The notes under the pieces are model-generated. The model was not told where the DNA came from and searched no databases. It saw nothing but the letters and a program-made list of their open reading frames with translations. Shown piece by piece: positions 49,649-59,806 of a stretch of DNA of 64,000 nucleotides; position 1 is the first letter of the stretch, and each line of letters begins with the position of its first letter. The DNA comes from Noviherbaspirillum cavernae (GTDB lineage Bacteria > Pseudomonadota > Gammaproteobacteria > Burkholderiales > Burkholderiaceae_D): positions 1,178,001 through 1,242,000 of the forward strand of contig NZ_QYUN01000002.1 of assembly GCF_003590875.1 (NCBI RefSeq). Reading direction: 5' to 3'. A program made the translations under genes and the position numbers.

Positions 49649-51211
49649 ATGAAGCCAATCTGGATTGTTGACGACGACGAATCGATTCGTTGGGTGCTTG
49701 AAAAAGCGCTCGCACGAGAAAACCTTGCCACCAAAAGCTTCTCCAACGCGCGCGATGCGATGGACGCGCTGCAGACCGGCACGCCGCAGGTCCTTGTCTC
49801 CGATATCCGCATGCCGGGCGAATCGGGGCTCGAGCTTCTGCAGACGGTAAAGGCTCGGTATCCCGGTCTGCCCGTCATCATCATCACCGCATTCTCCGAT
49901 CTGGATTCGGCTGTCGCCGCATTCCAGGGCGGGGCTTTCGAATATCTCGCCAAGCCCTTCGACATCGACAAGGCGGTCGAGCTGATCCGGCGCGCGCTGG
50001 AAGAGAGCCTGCGCGAGGCCGACGTGGAACAAGCGTCCGCCGAAACGCCGGAGATACTCGGGCAGGCACCGGCAATGCAGGATGTGTTCCGCGCCATCGG
50101 TCGCCTGTCGCAATCGAACGTGACCGTGCTCATTACTGGTGAGTCAGGCACCGGTAAGGAGCTTGTGGCGCGCGCCTTGCACAAACATAGCCCACGCGCC
50201 GCACAGCCGTACATCGCGTTGAATACCGCGGCGATTCCGAAGGACTTGCTGGAGTCGGAACTGTTCGGCCACGAGCGCGGTGCATTCACCGGCGCGCAGG
50301 CGATGCGGCGCGGCCGCTTCGAGCAGGCGGAGAACGGCACGCTGTTCCTCGACGAGATCGGCGACATGCCGTTCGACTTGCAGACGCGTCTGTTGCGTGT
50401 TCTGTCGGATGGTCACTTTTATCGCGTCGGCGGCCATCAACCGCTGAAGGCAAATGTGCGCGTGATCGCGGCGACGCATCAGAATCTCGAGCAGCGCGTG
50501 CGCGAAGGGCTGTTCCGCGAAGACTTGTACCACCGCCTGAATGTCATCCGTCTGCGCCTGCCGAGCCTGCGCGAGCGGCGCGAAGACATTCCGCTGCTGA
50601 CCCGGCATTTCCTTGCGCAGAGCGCGAAGCAGCTCGGGGTCGAAGTCAAGCGCATGTCGGACACCGCGATGCAGTTTCTCGTCAATCTCGACTTGCCCGG
50701 CAACGTGCGCCAGCTGGAAAACCTGTGCAACTGGATCACGGTGATGGCACCGGGGCAGACGGTGGAAGCCAAGGATCTTCCGCACGACCTGACGCACGGT
50801 CAGGAAACGGCGTCCGCACCGCAAGTCAGTGCAGCGACTTCCGCGCCGATCATCGTTGCGCCGCCGACTTTCTCTGCCCATGCGGATACGCCGGCGTCGA
50901 ACGGCGCGTTCGAGAGCAATGGCCACGGTGCGGCCGCGATGACCTCTTTGCCGCTGCATGCCAACGGCGCGGGCGACCACAAGGCAAGCTGGATTGCCCT
51001 GCTGGAATCGGAAGCGGCGCAGATGCTTGCCGCCGGCCAGCCGGAGGTGATGGACGCACTGGGGCGCAAGTTCGAATCGGCACTGATCAAGACCGCGTTG
51101 AAGCATACCCACGGCCGCAAGAACGATGCCGCGATCCGTCTCGGCATCGGGCGCAATACCATCACGCGCAAGATTCATGAGCTGGGGATCGATGGCGCGA
51201 AGGATGAATGA
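49649..51211 (+). CDS. glnG: nitrogen regulation response regulator NtrC
   Basis: Sigma-54-dependent activator of nitrogen-responsive promoters such as glnA. The 520-residue protein has a receiver domain (about 1-120) with phospho-acceptor Asp52, an AAA+ domain (about 140-375) with GESGTGKE, GAFTGA and DEIGDMP, and a C-terminal Fis-type helix-turn-helix (about 480-512, GRKNDAAIRLGIGRNTITRKIHEL in parts). The linker between AAA+ and DNA-binding domains (about 385-445) is Ala/Pro/Ser-rich and about 50 residues longer than in E. coli NtrC. ATG 49649 matches the family start MKPIWIVDDD. Confidence 0.95.
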   Translation: MKPIWIVDDDESIRWVLEKALARENLATKSFSNARDAMDALQTGTPQVLVSDIRMPGESGLELLQTVKARYPGLPVIIITAFSDLDSAVAAFQGGAFEYLAKPFDIDKAVELIRRALEESLREADVEQASAETPEILGQAPAMQDVFRAIGRLSQSNVTVLITGESGTGKELVARALHKHSPRAAQPYIALNTAAIPKDLLESELFGHERGAFTGAQAMRRGRFEQAENGTLFLDEIGDMPFDLQTRLLRVLSDGHFYRVGGHQPLKANVRVIAATHQNLEQRVREGLFREDLYHRLNVIRLRLPSLRERREDIPLLTRHFLAQSAKQLGVEVKRMSDTAMQFLVNLDLPGNVRQLENLCNWITVMAPGQTVEAKDLPHDLTHGQETASAPQVSAATSAPIIVAPPTFSAHADTPASNGAFESNGHGAAAMTSLPLHANGAGDHKASWIALLESEAAQMLAAGQPEVMDALGRKFESALIKTALKHTHGRKNDAAIRLGIGRNTITRKIHELGIDGAKDE

Positions 51212-51244
51212 GGCATCCCTGCGGCCTTGAGTCGGCTTATGTGA

Positions 51245-52033
51245 TCATGATGTGATTACGCCGACTACGGAGGCCGACACGGGCTTCACCCGTCGGATCA
51301 GACATCGGACGATGGTCGCGGCTGCCGCGGCGGCCAGCAGATGCTTGATGGTATGGCCGCTGATGCCGCCAAAGAAGAGCATCAGTTCACGGTCGTGCAA
51401 TTCGGCCGCTTTCGCCGCGACATACAGCGCAATGGCGATGCCGAATGCCAGCCGGTCTTCGCGGGGCGCGGGATGGATGGCCTGCCACAATGGGATGAGC
51501 AGCAGTGGCAGGCCTTGCAGCAGCAGGTAAGGCCGCAGGTCGCCGCTGCCATCGCTTCCGCTGAAATGCCACCATGCCACGCTCAAGACAGCCGCCAATG
51601 ACAGCAGGATGATGCCGCTTGCGTCATCCGCACCGGGCTTCGTTTCGGCGCGTACTGCCGCCAGCAGTCCCGCGCATGCCAAGGCAATCGGCAGCCGGTC
51701 CCAGATCAGGCGGGAATTGTCGGGCTCCAGATGGTAGAAAGCGGAACCCGCCGCTGTCAGTATCAGCGCAATCAGGAACAATCGGTAGCCCGCCCAGCCG
51801 GACCTCAGCTGACAATGTCGCCGTGCGGGTGACAGCGCCAGCCATCCCCACACACCAACCAGGGCAAAAGCGGCGTTGGACAGTACATCTGCTGCACGCG
51901 CAATGCCGAACGCGATGCGCTGGTCGGCGAAATGATGATAGTCCTGCGGCTGGGAAATCGACCCGTGCAGCAACATCAGCAAAGCGGCAAGCAGGGTAAG
52001 GGTCGGGGGGAGGTGAACGAGGAAACGTTTCAT
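51245..52033 (-). CDS. ceramidase-like (CREST family) membrane protein
   Basis: A 262-residue protein with about seven hydrophobic segments. It carries CREST-superfamily marks: SAFYHLEPDNSRLIWDRLP (Ser, His and Asp in spaced positions) and a late HTIKH. Alkaline ceramidases and PAQR-type proteins share this architecture, so a zinc-dependent membrane hydrolase is plausible. The substrate is unknown; these bacteria are not known from this sequence to make sphingolipids. Start ATG 52033 removes a 36-codon extension lacking hydrophobic character. Confidence 0.75.
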   Translation of the reverse strand: MKRFLVHLPPTLTLLAALLMLLHGSISQPQDYHHFADQRIAFGIARAADVLSNAAFALVGVWGWLALSPARRHCQLRSGWAGYRLFLIALILTAAGSAFYHLEPDNSRLIWDRLPIALACAGLLAAVRAETKPGADDASGIILLSLAAVLSVAWWHFSGSDGSGDLRPYLLLQGLPLLLIPLWQAIHPAPREDRLAFGIAIALYVAAKAAELHDRELMLFFGGISGHTIKHLLAAAAAATIVRCLIRRVKPVSASVVGVITS

Positions 52034-52168
52034 GGCACATGGGCTGATTGAAAACGTTTGCAGCGTGCGGCATTGCGCTGGCGGTTGATACCTTGGTGTG
52101 GAAAGTGACGCGATCGTTACTCGGAGTATCGTTGCACGCAACCTGTGCGGGTCAGGTGGCTGCGCTGA

Positions 52169-52360
52169 TCAGGAATTGCGTCTCGGATATCCTTCCGCCG
52201 TTATCCTTTCCCACACGCACTCTTTCTCCTCGTCGCTCATGAAGACCCATTGGGCCACTTCATCTACCGTGCGTCCGCAGCCGCGGCAGACTTCGTCGAA
52301 AGTCGTTGAGCAAACGGCAACACAGGGCGTGTCGGGACGGGTTGAACGGGAATTTTGCAT
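52169..52360 (-). CDS. DUF1289 small cysteine-rich protein
   Basis: A 63-residue protein of the DUF1289 family. Four cysteines (two in PCVAVC and two in CRGCGRT) suggest a metal-binding knuckle. The family pattern continues with DEVAQWVFMSDEEK. Function unknown. The small real gene is divergent from the glutathione transferase gene over a 37-base gap. Confidence 0.88.
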   Translation of the reverse strand: MQNSRSTRPDTPCVAVCSTTFDEVCRGCGRTVDEVAQWVFMSDEEKECVWERITAEGYPRRNS

Positions 52361-52397
52361 AATGGTGCCTTTGAAAAGAGCAATGATAGGTCAATCA

Positions 52398-53039
52398 ATG
52401 GTCAAACTCTACTATTACCCCGGGAACGCCAACCTTGCGCCGCACATGCTGCTGGAGGAGCTGGGCGTGCCGTACGAACTCGTGCTCGTCGATCGTGAGC
52501 AGAATGCGCAGCGCAGCCCCGAGTACCTGAAGCTGAATCCGAACGGGCGCGTGCCGACGCTGATCGATGGCGATCTCGTGCTGTATGAAGCGGCCGCGAT
52601 CTGCCTGCATCTGGCGGACCGCCATCCCGAGGCGGGATTGGTGCCGCCGTTCGGTACTGCCGAGCGGGCCGGGTTCTACAAGTGGCTGATCTATCTCACC
52701 AATACGCTGCAGGCGGAATTACTCACGTATTTCTATCCCGAGCGGCTGACCGATGACGATGCCGCCACTGCGCAGGTCAAGTCACACGCGGAAGCGCGGG
52801 TCGGCACCATGCTCGATCTGATCGAGGCCGAGCTTGCGGCACATGACGGCCCGTATCTTCTTGGTGCGCGTTACAGTGCCGTCGATCCCTATTTGTTGAT
52901 GCTGTCGCGCTGGACGCGGATGATGCAGCATCCGGCACGCGCGCGTCCCCACCTTGGCCGCTATCTGGAAAGGCTGATCGCCCGCCCGGCGATTCAGCGG
53001 ACATTCGCAGCTGAAGGGCTGCTTGCGCCGCTATTCTGA
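52398..53039 (+). CDS. glutathione S-transferase family protein
   Basis: A 213-residue cytosolic GST-like protein with an N-terminal thioredoxin fold ([40 protein letters not shown]) and an all-helical C-terminal domain. The region Ser/Asn at PGNAN is where glutathione is activated in beta-class relatives. ATG 52398 is used; another ATG at 52383 is in frame and possible. Its 3' end overlaps the convergent prpR gene by nine bases (53031-53039). Confidence 0.92.
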   Translation: MVKLYYYPGNANLAPHMLLEELGVPYELVLVDREQNAQRSPEYLKLNPNGRVPTLIDGDLVLYEAAAICLHLADRHPEAGLVPPFGTAERAGFYKWLIYLTNTLQAELLTYFYPERLTDDDAATAQVKSHAEARVGTMLDLIEAELAAHDGPYLLGARYSAVDPYLLMLSRWTRMMQHPARARPHLGRYLERLIARPAIQRTFAAEGLLAPLF

Positions 53040-54653
53040 ATTGCCGGCCAGGCCGGCCTGGCGCAGCTTGCGCCACAGCGTCGTGCGGCTGATGCCAAGA
53101 TGCCTGGCGGCGGCTTCGCGGTTGCCGTCGAAGCGTGCGAGTACCCGTTCCAGTGACTCCGCAGCCGGCGACGGACTCCGCGCGGGCGACGGCGCTGCCG
53201 AGGCATGCGTTCCGCCAGTCAGTTCCGGCGCGATCGCCATCACGAAGCTGGGAGACAAGGCCTGCAGCGGTTCGGCTGCGAGAAAGAGCGCAAGGCGTTC
53301 CATCAGATTGCGCACCTCGCGCACATTGCCGGGCCATGCATAGCTCTGCAATAGCGGCGCGCAGGCGACGACCTCGGCATGCAGGTTGGCATGGGGACGC
53401 GCACCGACCGAGGCGAGCGCGTTTTTGAGACACCATTCCGCCAGTGATATCAGATCGTCCGTCCGCTCGCGCAGCGGCGGCAGGGCAAGTCGCAATACGC
53501 CGAGCCGATAAAACAGGTCGGCGCGAAACCGGCCATCCTTCACGCGCTGGTCGAGATCGCAGTGCGTGGCGCTGATGATGCGCACATTCACCGGCACCGG
53601 ACGCGTGCCGCCGACACGCACCACTTCGCGCTCTTCCAGCACGCGCAAGAGCCGCGTTTGCAAGGCAAGCGGCATTTCCCCGATTTCGTCCAGAAACAGC
53701 GTGCCGCGATTGGCGGCCTCGAACAGTCCCGCATGTCCGCCGCGCCGCGAGCCGGTGAATGCGCCTTCTTCGTAGCCGAACAGTTCGGATTCCAGCAGCG
53801 ACTCGGCCACTGCGCCGCAGTTGATGGCGACGAAAGGCTGTCTTGCGCGCGTGCTTTCGCGATGGATGGCCTGCGCAGCAAGTTCCTTGCCGGTTCCTGT
53901 CTCGCCCTGTATCAGCACGGTGGCAGGCGATTTCGCAAATAGCACGATGGATTGCCGCACGGCCTGCATGACGGGCGACTCGCCGCGCAAGTCATTCACG
54001 CCGTGCTTGGCGCGGCGGGTGTCCGTGGCGGCGTGCGCCCGGTTGCCGCCCGATTCCAGGCGCGTGAAGCGGGCGATCTCCAGCGCGTCGTCAAAGGCCT
54101 GCCGGATCGATGCCGCCGAGTACACGAATACGCCGGCAAGGCCGGCTTCCTCAGCGAGGTCGGTGACCAGTCCGGCGCCGACAACGACCTTGATGCCGCC
54201 GGCCTTCAGTTCGCTGATCTGCGCCCTGGCATCTTCTTCCGTGACATAGGTCTGCTGCACAATCCGCAGCCCGAAGGTTGCCTGAAACTCGGCCAGTTCC
54301 GGCATGGTTTCCTGATATGTCACCAGCCCGATCTCGGGCGTGATCTTGCGCGCCCGGGCCAAAGCCTGCATCACGTCAAAACCGCTTGCCTTTGCGATGA
54401 CGACCGGCACTGATAGCCGGCTCTTCAGATAGGCGGCATTGGAGCCGGCAGCGATCACCGCGTCGCAGCGTTCGGTCGCAAGGCGATCGCGGATGTGGCG
54501 CACGGCCTCTTCGAACCCGAGGTGAATCGGCTCGATGAGCGCGCGGTCGTCGAATTCCAGCGTGATGTCGCGGAAAAGATCGGACAGGCGTGAAATCGAG
54601 ACGGTCCAGATGATTGGCCTGTCGGTGATGTCGGGAGGAGGGAGTTGCATCAT
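53031..54653 (-). CDS. prpR: propionate catabolism sigma-54 activator PrpR
   Basis: Activates the prp operon with sigma-54, responding to 2-methylcitrate in characterised relatives. The 540-residue protein has an N-terminal PrpR_N sensor (about 15-190), an AAA+ domain (about 225-455) with [14 protein letters not shown] and DEIGEMP, and a C-terminal helix-turn-helix ([16 protein letters not shown]). Two adjacent ATGs (54653, 54650) are possible starts. GTTTCA boxes begin at base 54654, directly against its start, hinting at autorepression. Divergent from prpB. Confidence 0.94.
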   Translation of the reverse strand: MMQLPPPDITDRPIIWTVSISRLSDLFRDITLEFDDRALIEPIHLGFEEAVRHIRDRLATERCDAVIAAGSNAAYLKSRLSVPVVIAKASGFDVMQALARARKITPEIGLVTYQETMPELAEFQATFGLRIVQQTYVTEEDARAQISELKAGGIKVVVGAGLVTDLAEEAGLAGVFVYSAASIRQAFDDALEIARFTRLESGGNRAHAATDTRRAKHGVNDLRGESPVMQAVRQSIVLFAKSPATVLIQGETGTGKELAAQAIHRESTRARQPFVAINCGAVAESLLESELFGYEEGAFTGSRRGGHAGLFEAANRGTLFLDEIGEMPLALQTRLLRVLEEREVVRVGGTRPVPVNVRIISATHCDLDQRVKDGRFRADLFYRLGVLRLALPPLRERTDDLISLAEWCLKNALASVGARPHANLHAEVVACAPLLQSYAWPGNVREVRNLMERLALFLAAEPLQALSPSFVMAIAPELTGGTHASAAPSPARSPSPAAESLERVLARFDGNREAAARHLGISRTTLWRKLRQAGLAGNSE

Positions 54654-54700
54654 GTTTCAAATTGGTGTTTCAGCGTTTCAAGTGTAACGTAAATTGAAAC
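54654..54700. promoter_or_regulatory. GTTTCA box cluster, probable PrpR sites
   Basis: Three direct GTTTCA hexamers (54654-54659, 54667-54672, 54675-54680) and an inverted TGAAAC (54695-54700). They lie about 125-170 bases upstream of the sigma-54 promoter of prpB, a typical enhancer distance, and abut the prpR start. Confidence 0.6.
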
Positions 54701-54822
54701 GCGCGAATGTGCTTGCGTAAATGTCAATTCATGTGGGAAGGGGAGCTTAACTGATTGATTCGGAAAGAGAATTTCCCAGTCGAAAAGCCGCCGGTGCGCG
54801 GCAGTCCTGGCGTGATGCAAGA

Positions 54823-54838
54823 TGGCACGCTGATTGCA
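54823..54838 (+). promoter_or_regulatory. sigma-54 promoter of the prp operon
   Basis: TGGCAC-GCTGA-TTGCA is a full match to the -24/-12 consensus, GG at 54824-54825 and GC at 54836-54837. The start of transcription is expected near 54849, 45 bases before prpB. Confidence 0.92.
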
Positions 54839-54893
54839 CTAGGGATAGTTGACTTCGATTGTTGAAACATTTCGTCATTCTTAAGGTGAATCC

Positions 54894-55784
54894 ATGAGTT
54901 TCCATTCCGCAGGCGCTGCATTCCGGCAAGCCGTCAAGGAAGAGTCGCCGCTGCAAGTGGTGGGCGCGATCAATGCCAACCATGCGCTGCTGGCAAAGCG
55001 CGCCGGTTTCAAGGCGATCTATCTGTCCGGTGGCGGCGTTGCCGCAGGTTCGCTGGGCTTGCCCGATCTGGGTATCTCCAATCTCGACGATGTGCTGACG
55101 GACGTGCGCCGGATTACCGACGTGTGCGACCTGCCCTTGCTGGTGGACGTGGATACCGGCTTCGGCGCGTCTGCCTTCAACGTGGCGCGTACCGTGAAGT
55201 CGATGATCAAGTTCGGCGCGGCGGCCATGCACATCGAGGACCAGGTCGGCGCGAAACGCTGCGGCCACCGCCCGGGCAAGGAAATCGTCGGCAAGCAGGA
55301 AATGGTCGATCGCATCAAGGCGGCAGTGGATGCACGCACCGACGAGAATTTCGTCATCATGGCGCGCACCGATGCGCTCGCGGTCGAGGGATTCGATGCC
55401 GCATTGGACCGCGCGATGGCGTGCGTCGAGGCCGGGGCCGACATGATCTTCCCGGAAGCGATCACCCAGCTCGATATGTATAAACGCTTCTCCGATGCGG
55501 TGAAGGTGCCGGTGCTGGCCAACATCACCGAGTTCGGCGCGACGCCGCTCTATACCGTTGACGAACTCAAGGGCGCCGGAGTGGGACTGGTGCTGTATCC
55601 CTTGTCTGCCTTTCGCGCCATGAACAAGGCGGCGGAAAACGTCTATACGGCAATCCGTCGCGACGGTACGCAGAAAGGGGTGGTCGATACCATGCAGACC
55701 CGCATGGAGCTGTACGAGCGCATCAACTATCACGATTTCGAACAGAAGCTGGATGCGCTTTTCGCGCAGCAGAAGGCGAAGTGA
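54894..55784 (+). CDS. prpB: 2-methylisocitrate lyase
   Basis: Cleaves 2-methylisocitrate into pyruvate and succinate, last step of the 2-methylcitrate cycle. The 296-residue protein of the isocitrate lyase/PEP mutase family has DVDTGFG, the signature [10 protein letters not shown] with the catalytic cysteine, and EAIT near 187. First gene after the sigma-54 promoter. Confidence 0.96.
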   Translation: MSFHSAGAAFRQAVKEESPLQVVGAINANHALLAKRAGFKAIYLSGGGVAAGSLGLPDLGISNLDDVLTDVRRITDVCDLPLLVDVDTGFGASAFNVARTVKSMIKFGAAAMHIEDQVGAKRCGHRPGKEIVGKQEMVDRIKAAVDARTDENFVIMARTDALAVEGFDAALDRAMACVEAGADMIFPEAITQLDMYKRFSDAVKVPVLANITEFGATPLYTVDELKGAGVGLVLYPLSAFRAMNKAAENVYTAIRRDGTQKGVVDTMQTRMELYERINYHDFEQKLDALFAQQKAK

Positions 55785-55787
55785 GCA

Positions 55788-55815
55788 GGGTGGGGCACGG
55801 TGTGCCCACTCTACC
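55788..55815. repeat. short intergenic palindrome, prpB-prpC gap, family C
   Basis: GGGTGGGGCAC pairs with GTGCCCACTCTACC around a short loop, with one bulge. The outer part resembles the GAGTAGGGTG arm of the element at 56993. Confidence 0.5.
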
Positions 55816-55836
55816 AATGATTCATCAGGAGATTCC

Positions 55837-56991
55837 ATGAGCGAGCAACAGGCAGCAGGCTTCAAACCGAAAAAATCGGTCGCACTGTCCGGTGTGACGG
55901 CGGGCAATACCGCACTTTGCACGGTTGGCAGAACGGGCAACGATCTGCACTATCGCGGCTACGACATTCTCGATATCGCGACGACGTGCGAGTTCGAGGA
56001 AATCGCGCATTTGCTGGTGCACGGCAAGCTGCCGAATGCCGCTGAACTGAAAGCCTACAAGACCAAATTGAAAGCACTGCGCGGCCTGCCGGCGAACGTG
56101 AAAGCGGCGCTGGAATGGTTGCCGGCGGCATCCCATCCGATGGACGTGATGCGTACCGGCGTCTCCGCGCTCGGTTGCGTGCTGCCCGAGAAGGACGATC
56201 ACAACACGCCAGGTGCACGCGATATCGCCGACCGCCTGATGGCCTCGCTCGGCTCGGTCCTGCTGTACTGGTATCACTACAGCCACAACGGCAAGCGCAT
56301 CGAAGTCGAAACCGACGACGATTCCATCGGCGCGCATTTCCTGCATCTGCTGCATGGCGAGAAGCCGTCGGCGATGTGGGAGCGGGCGATGCACACTTCG
56401 CTGATCCTGTATGCCGAGCACGAATTCAACGCATCGACTTTCACCGGACGGGTGATTGCCGGCACGGGTTCCGACATGTATTCCGCGATCACCGGCGCGA
56501 TCGGTGCATTGCGCGGTCCGAAGCACGGCGGCGCGAACGAAGTGGCGTTCGAAATCCAGAAGCGTTACGACAATCCCGATGAGGCGGAAGCCGACATCAA
56601 GAAGCGCGTCGAGAACAAGGAAGTCATCATCGGCTTCGGCCATCCGGTGTACACCGTTTCCGATCCTCGCAACAAGGTGATCAAGGAAGTGGCGCGCGAG
56701 CTGTCGAAGGATGCAGGTTCGAGCAAGATGTTCGACATCGCCGAGCGGCTCGAATCGGTGATGTGGGACATCAAGAAAATGTTCCCGAACCTCGACTGGT
56801 TCTCTGCCGTGTCGTATCACATGATGGGCGTACCGACCGCGATGTTCACGCCGCTGTTTGTGATCTCGCGTACCTCAGGCTGGGCTGCGCACATCATCGA
56901 GCAGCGCATCGACAACAAGATCATTCGTCCGAGCGCGAACTACGTCGGTCCGGAAGATTTGAAGTTTGTGCCGATCAACAAACGCAAGTAA
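55837..56991 (+). CDS. prpC: 2-methylcitrate synthase
   Basis: Condenses propionyl-CoA with oxaloacetate. The 384-residue citrate synthase-like protein carries the histidine motifs GPKHGGANE and GFGHPVY and the active Asp region ([15 protein letters not shown]). ATG 55837 is preceded by AGGAG. The short length is typical of the methylcitrate branch rather than the gltA-type citrate synthase of about 430 residues. Confidence 0.96.
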   Translation: MSEQQAAGFKPKKSVALSGVTAGNTALCTVGRTGNDLHYRGYDILDIATTCEFEEIAHLLVHGKLPNAAELKAYKTKLKALRGLPANVKAALEWLPAASHPMDVMRTGVSALGCVLPEKDDHNTPGARDIADRLMASLGSVLLYWYHYSHNGKRIEVETDDDSIGAHFLHLLHGEKPSAMWERAMHTSLILYAEHEFNASTFTGRVIAGTGSDMYSAITGAIGALRGPKHGGANEVAFEIQKRYDNPDEAEADIKKRVENKEVIIGFGHPVYTVSDPRNKVIKEVARELSKDAGSSKMFDIAERLESVMWDIKKMFPNLDWFSAVSYHMMGVPTAMFTPLFVISRTSGWAAHIIEQRIDNKIIRPSANYVGPEDLKFVPINKRK

Positions 56992-56992
56992 A

Positions 56993-57058
56993 GAGTAGGG
57001 TGCGCCGTGCGCACCATTGCCCGCCATTGAACGGCGGTGCGCCGTGCGCACCCTACTC
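56993..57058. repeat. inverted repeat in the prpC-acnD gap, family C
   Basis: Arms 56993-57015 and 57036-57058 are inverted copies starting GAGTAGGGTGCG, with a small mismatch block in the middle. It is followed within ten bases by a family B core (57069-57093). Confidence 0.65.
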
Positions 57059-57068
57059 AACTACACGA

Positions 57069-57093
57069 CTCCTTCCCCTTCAAGGGGAGGGAG
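57069..57093. repeat. family B palindrome core
   Basis: CTCCTTCCCCTTCAAGGGGAG with GGAG, nearly perfect dyad, same core as the 100-base element at 19654 and the copy at 59807. Confidence 0.6.
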
Positions 57094-57141
57094 CATCTGC
57101 AGAGCGAGCATCGCTTTGCTTAACAGATTTTTTTGCCGCCC

Positions 57142-59736
57142 ATGAATACCGCAAACCGCAAACCCCTGCCGGGCACCCAACTGGATTACTTCGACGCGCG
57201 TGCCGCAGTCAATGCGATCCAGCCCGGTGCCTGGGACAAACTGCCGTACACCTCGCGCGTACATGCCGAAAACCTGGTGCGCCGCTGCGATCCCGCCATC
57301 CTCACGGAATGCCTGACCCAGATCGTCGAGCGCAAGCGCGAGCGTGACTTCCCGTGGTTCCCGGCGCGCGTGGTCTGCCACGACATCCTCGGCCAGACCG
57401 CGCTGGTCGACCTCGCCGGCCTGCGTGACGCCATTGCCGAACAAGGCGGCGACCCGGCCAAAGTCAACCCGGTCGTGCCGGTGCAACTGATCGTGGACCA
57501 TTCGCTGGCCGTCGAGTGCGGCGGCTTTGACCCCGACGCCTTCGAGAAGAACCGCGCCATCGAGGATCGCCGCAACGAAGACCGCTTCCACTTCATCAAC
57601 TGGACCAAACTCGCGTTCAAGAACGTCGAAGTGATCCCGCCGGGCAACGGCATCATGCATCAGATCAATCTGGAGCGCATGTCGCCGGTGATCCACGCGA
57701 AGGGCGGCGTGGCCTTCCCTGATACGCTGGTCGGCACCGACAGCCACACGCCGCACGTGGATGCACTGGGCGTGATCGCCGTCGGTGTTGGCGGCCTCGA
57801 AGCCGAGAACGTGATGCTGGGTCGCGCGTCCTGGATGCGCCTGCCCGATATCGTCGGCGTGGAACTCGCCGGCCGCCCGCAGCCGGGCATCACCGCAACC
57901 GACATCGTGCTGGCCTTGACCGAATTCCTGCGCAAGTCGAAGGTGGTCGGCGCCTATCTCGAGTTCTACGGCGAAGGCGCCGCCGCGCTGACCCTGGGTG
58001 ACCGCGCGACCATCTCCAACATGGCACCCGAGTATGGTGCGACCGCTGCGATGTTCTCCATCGACCAGCAGACCATCGACTACCTGAAGCTTACCGGCCG
58101 TTCCGACGAGCAGGTCAAGTTGGTGGAGATCTACGCCAGGGAAGCTGGCCTGTGGTCGGACAGCTTGAAGAATGCCGAATACGAGCGCGTGCTCAAGTTC
58201 GATCTGTCCAGCGTCGTGCGTAACATGGCTGGTCCGTCCAACCCGCATGCGCGCGTGGCAACCGCCGATCTGGCCGCCAAGGGCATTGCCGGCAAGTGGG
58301 AAGAAGTCCCCGGCCAGATGCCGGACGGCGCCGTGATCATCGCGGCCATCACCAGTTGCACCAACACCAGCAACCCGCGCAACGTGATCGCCGCAGCCTT
58401 GTTGGCACGCAATGCCAACAAGCTGGGCCTGACCCGCAAGCCCTGGGTGAAATCCTCGCTGGCCCCCGGATCCAAGGCCGTAACGCTGTACCTGGAGGAA
58501 GCCGGTCTGATGGGCGACCTGGAAAAGCTCGGCTTCGGCGTGGTCGCCTACGCCTGCACCTCGTGCAATGGCATGTCCGGCGCGCTCGATCCGAAGATCC
58601 AGCAGGAAATCATTGACCGCGATCTGTACGCGACCGCTGTGCTTTCCGGCAACCGCAACTTCGACGGCCGCATCCACCCGTATGCGAAGCAGGCCTTCCT
58701 CGCCTCGCCGCCGCTGGTCGTGGCGTACGCGATCGCCGGCACCGTCCGCTTCGATATCGAAAAGGATGTGCTGACCGTGGTCGATGGCAAGGAAATCCGC
58801 TTGAAGGATATCTGGCCGACCGACGCGGAGATCGACGCCATCGTCAAGTCCAGCGTCAAGCCGGAGCAGTTCCGCAAGGTCTACGAACCGATGTTCGCGA
58901 TTCAGGCGGATACCGGCGAAAAGGTCACCCCGCTGTACGACTGGCGTCCGCAGTCTACCTATATCCGTCGTCCGCCTTACTGGGAAGGCGCGCTGGCAGG
59001 TGAGCGCAGCTTGAAGGGCATGCGCCCGCTGGCCGTGCTGCCGGACAACATCACCACCGACCACCTGTCGCCGTCCAACGCCATCCTGCTTGATTCGGCC
59101 GCTGGCGAGTACCTGGCCAGGATGGGCTTGCCGGAAGAGGACTTCAACTCCTACGCCACGCACCGCGGCGACCACCTCACCGCCCAGCGTGCCACTTTCG
59201 CGAATCCGACGCTGAAGAACGAGATGGTGCGCAAGGAAGACGGTACGGTGAAGGCCGGTTCGCTGGCCCGTGTCGAACCTGAAGGCAAGGTCATGCGCAT
59301 GTGGGAAGCCATCGAAACTTACATGGAGCGCAAGCAGCCGCTGATCATCATCGCCGGTGCCGACTACGGTCAGGGCTCGTCGCGTGACTGGGCTGCCAAG
59401 GGCGTGCGTCTGGCGGGAGTGGAAGCCATCGCGGCAGAAGGCTTCGAGCGCATCCACCGTACCAATCTGATCGGCATGGGCGTGTTGCCGCTGGAGTTCA
59501 AGCCGGGCGTCAACCGCCTGAGCTTGAACATCGACGGTAACGAGACCTTCGACGTGATCGGTGAACGCCAGCCGCGCGCGGATTTGATCCTCGTGATCCA
59601 TCGCAAGAACGGCGAGCGCGTGGAGGTTCCGGTGACCTGCCGTCTCGATACGGCGGAAGAAGTGTCGATCTACGAAGCGGGCGGCGTGTTGCAGCGCTTT
59701 GCCCAGGATTTCCTCGAATCGGCGAAGACGGTTTAA
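57142..59736 (+). CDS. acnD: Fe/S-dependent 2-methylisocitrate dehydratase AcnD
   Basis: Aconitase-like enzyme that dehydrates 2-methylcitrate, acting with PrpF. The 864-residue protein shows the three-cysteine iron-sulfur set (TSCTNTSNP and CTSCNG), the swivelling domain motif GADYGQGSSRDWAAKG, and PDNITTDHLSPS. ATG 57142 fits the family; a TTG nine bases before is less likely. It has no clear ribosome site of its own, and two palindromes stand immediately upstream. Confidence 0.95.
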   Translation: MNTANRKPLPGTQLDYFDARAAVNAIQPGAWDKLPYTSRVHAENLVRRCDPAILTECLTQIVERKRERDFPWFPARVVCHDILGQTALVDLAGLRDAIAEQGGDPAKVNPVVPVQLIVDHSLAVECGGFDPDAFEKNRAIEDRRNEDRFHFINWTKLAFKNVEVIPPGNGIMHQINLERMSPVIHAKGGVAFPDTLVGTDSHTPHVDALGVIAVGVGGLEAENVMLGRASWMRLPDIVGVELAGRPQPGITATDIVLALTEFLRKSKVVGAYLEFYGEGAAALTLGDRATISNMAPEYGATAAMFSIDQQTIDYLKLTGRSDEQVKLVEIYAREAGLWSDSLKNAEYERVLKFDLSSVVRNMAGPSNPHARVATADLAAKGIAGKWEEVPGQMPDGAVIIAAITSCTNTSNPRNVIAAALLARNANKLGLTRKPWVKSSLAPGSKAVTLYLEEAGLMGDLEKLGFGVVAYACTSCNGMSGALDPKIQQEIIDRDLYATAVLSGNRNFDGRIHPYAKQAFLASPPLVVAYAIAGTVRFDIEKDVLTVVDGKEIRLKDIWPTDAEIDAIVKSSVKPEQFRKVYEPMFAIQADTGEKVTPLYDWRPQSTYIRRPPYWEGALAGERSLKGMRPLAVLPDNITTDHLSPSNAILLDSAAGEYLARMGLPEEDFNSYATHRGDHLTAQRATFANPTLKNEMVRKEDGTVKAGSLARVEPEGKVMRMWEAIETYMERKQPLIIIAGADYGQGSSRDWAAKGVRLAGVEAIAAEGFERIHRTNLIGMGVLPLEFKPGVNRLSLNIDGNETFDVIGERQPRADLILVIHRKNGERVEVPVTCRLDTAEEVSIYEAGGVLQRFAQDFLESAKTV

Positions 59737-59742
59737 ACAGGT

Positions 59743-59803
59743 GCGTAGGGCGGGTCCCACCCGCCAAATGAACGATGCACGGCGGGTAGAACCCGCCCTA
59801 CGC
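59743..59803. repeat. inverted repeat in the acnD-prpF gap, family D
   Basis: Arms 59743-59765 (starting GCGTAGGGCGGGT) and 59781-59803 (ending ACCCGCCCTACGC) form a long stem around a 15-base loop. Confidence 0.65.
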
Positions 59804-59806
59804 GTA

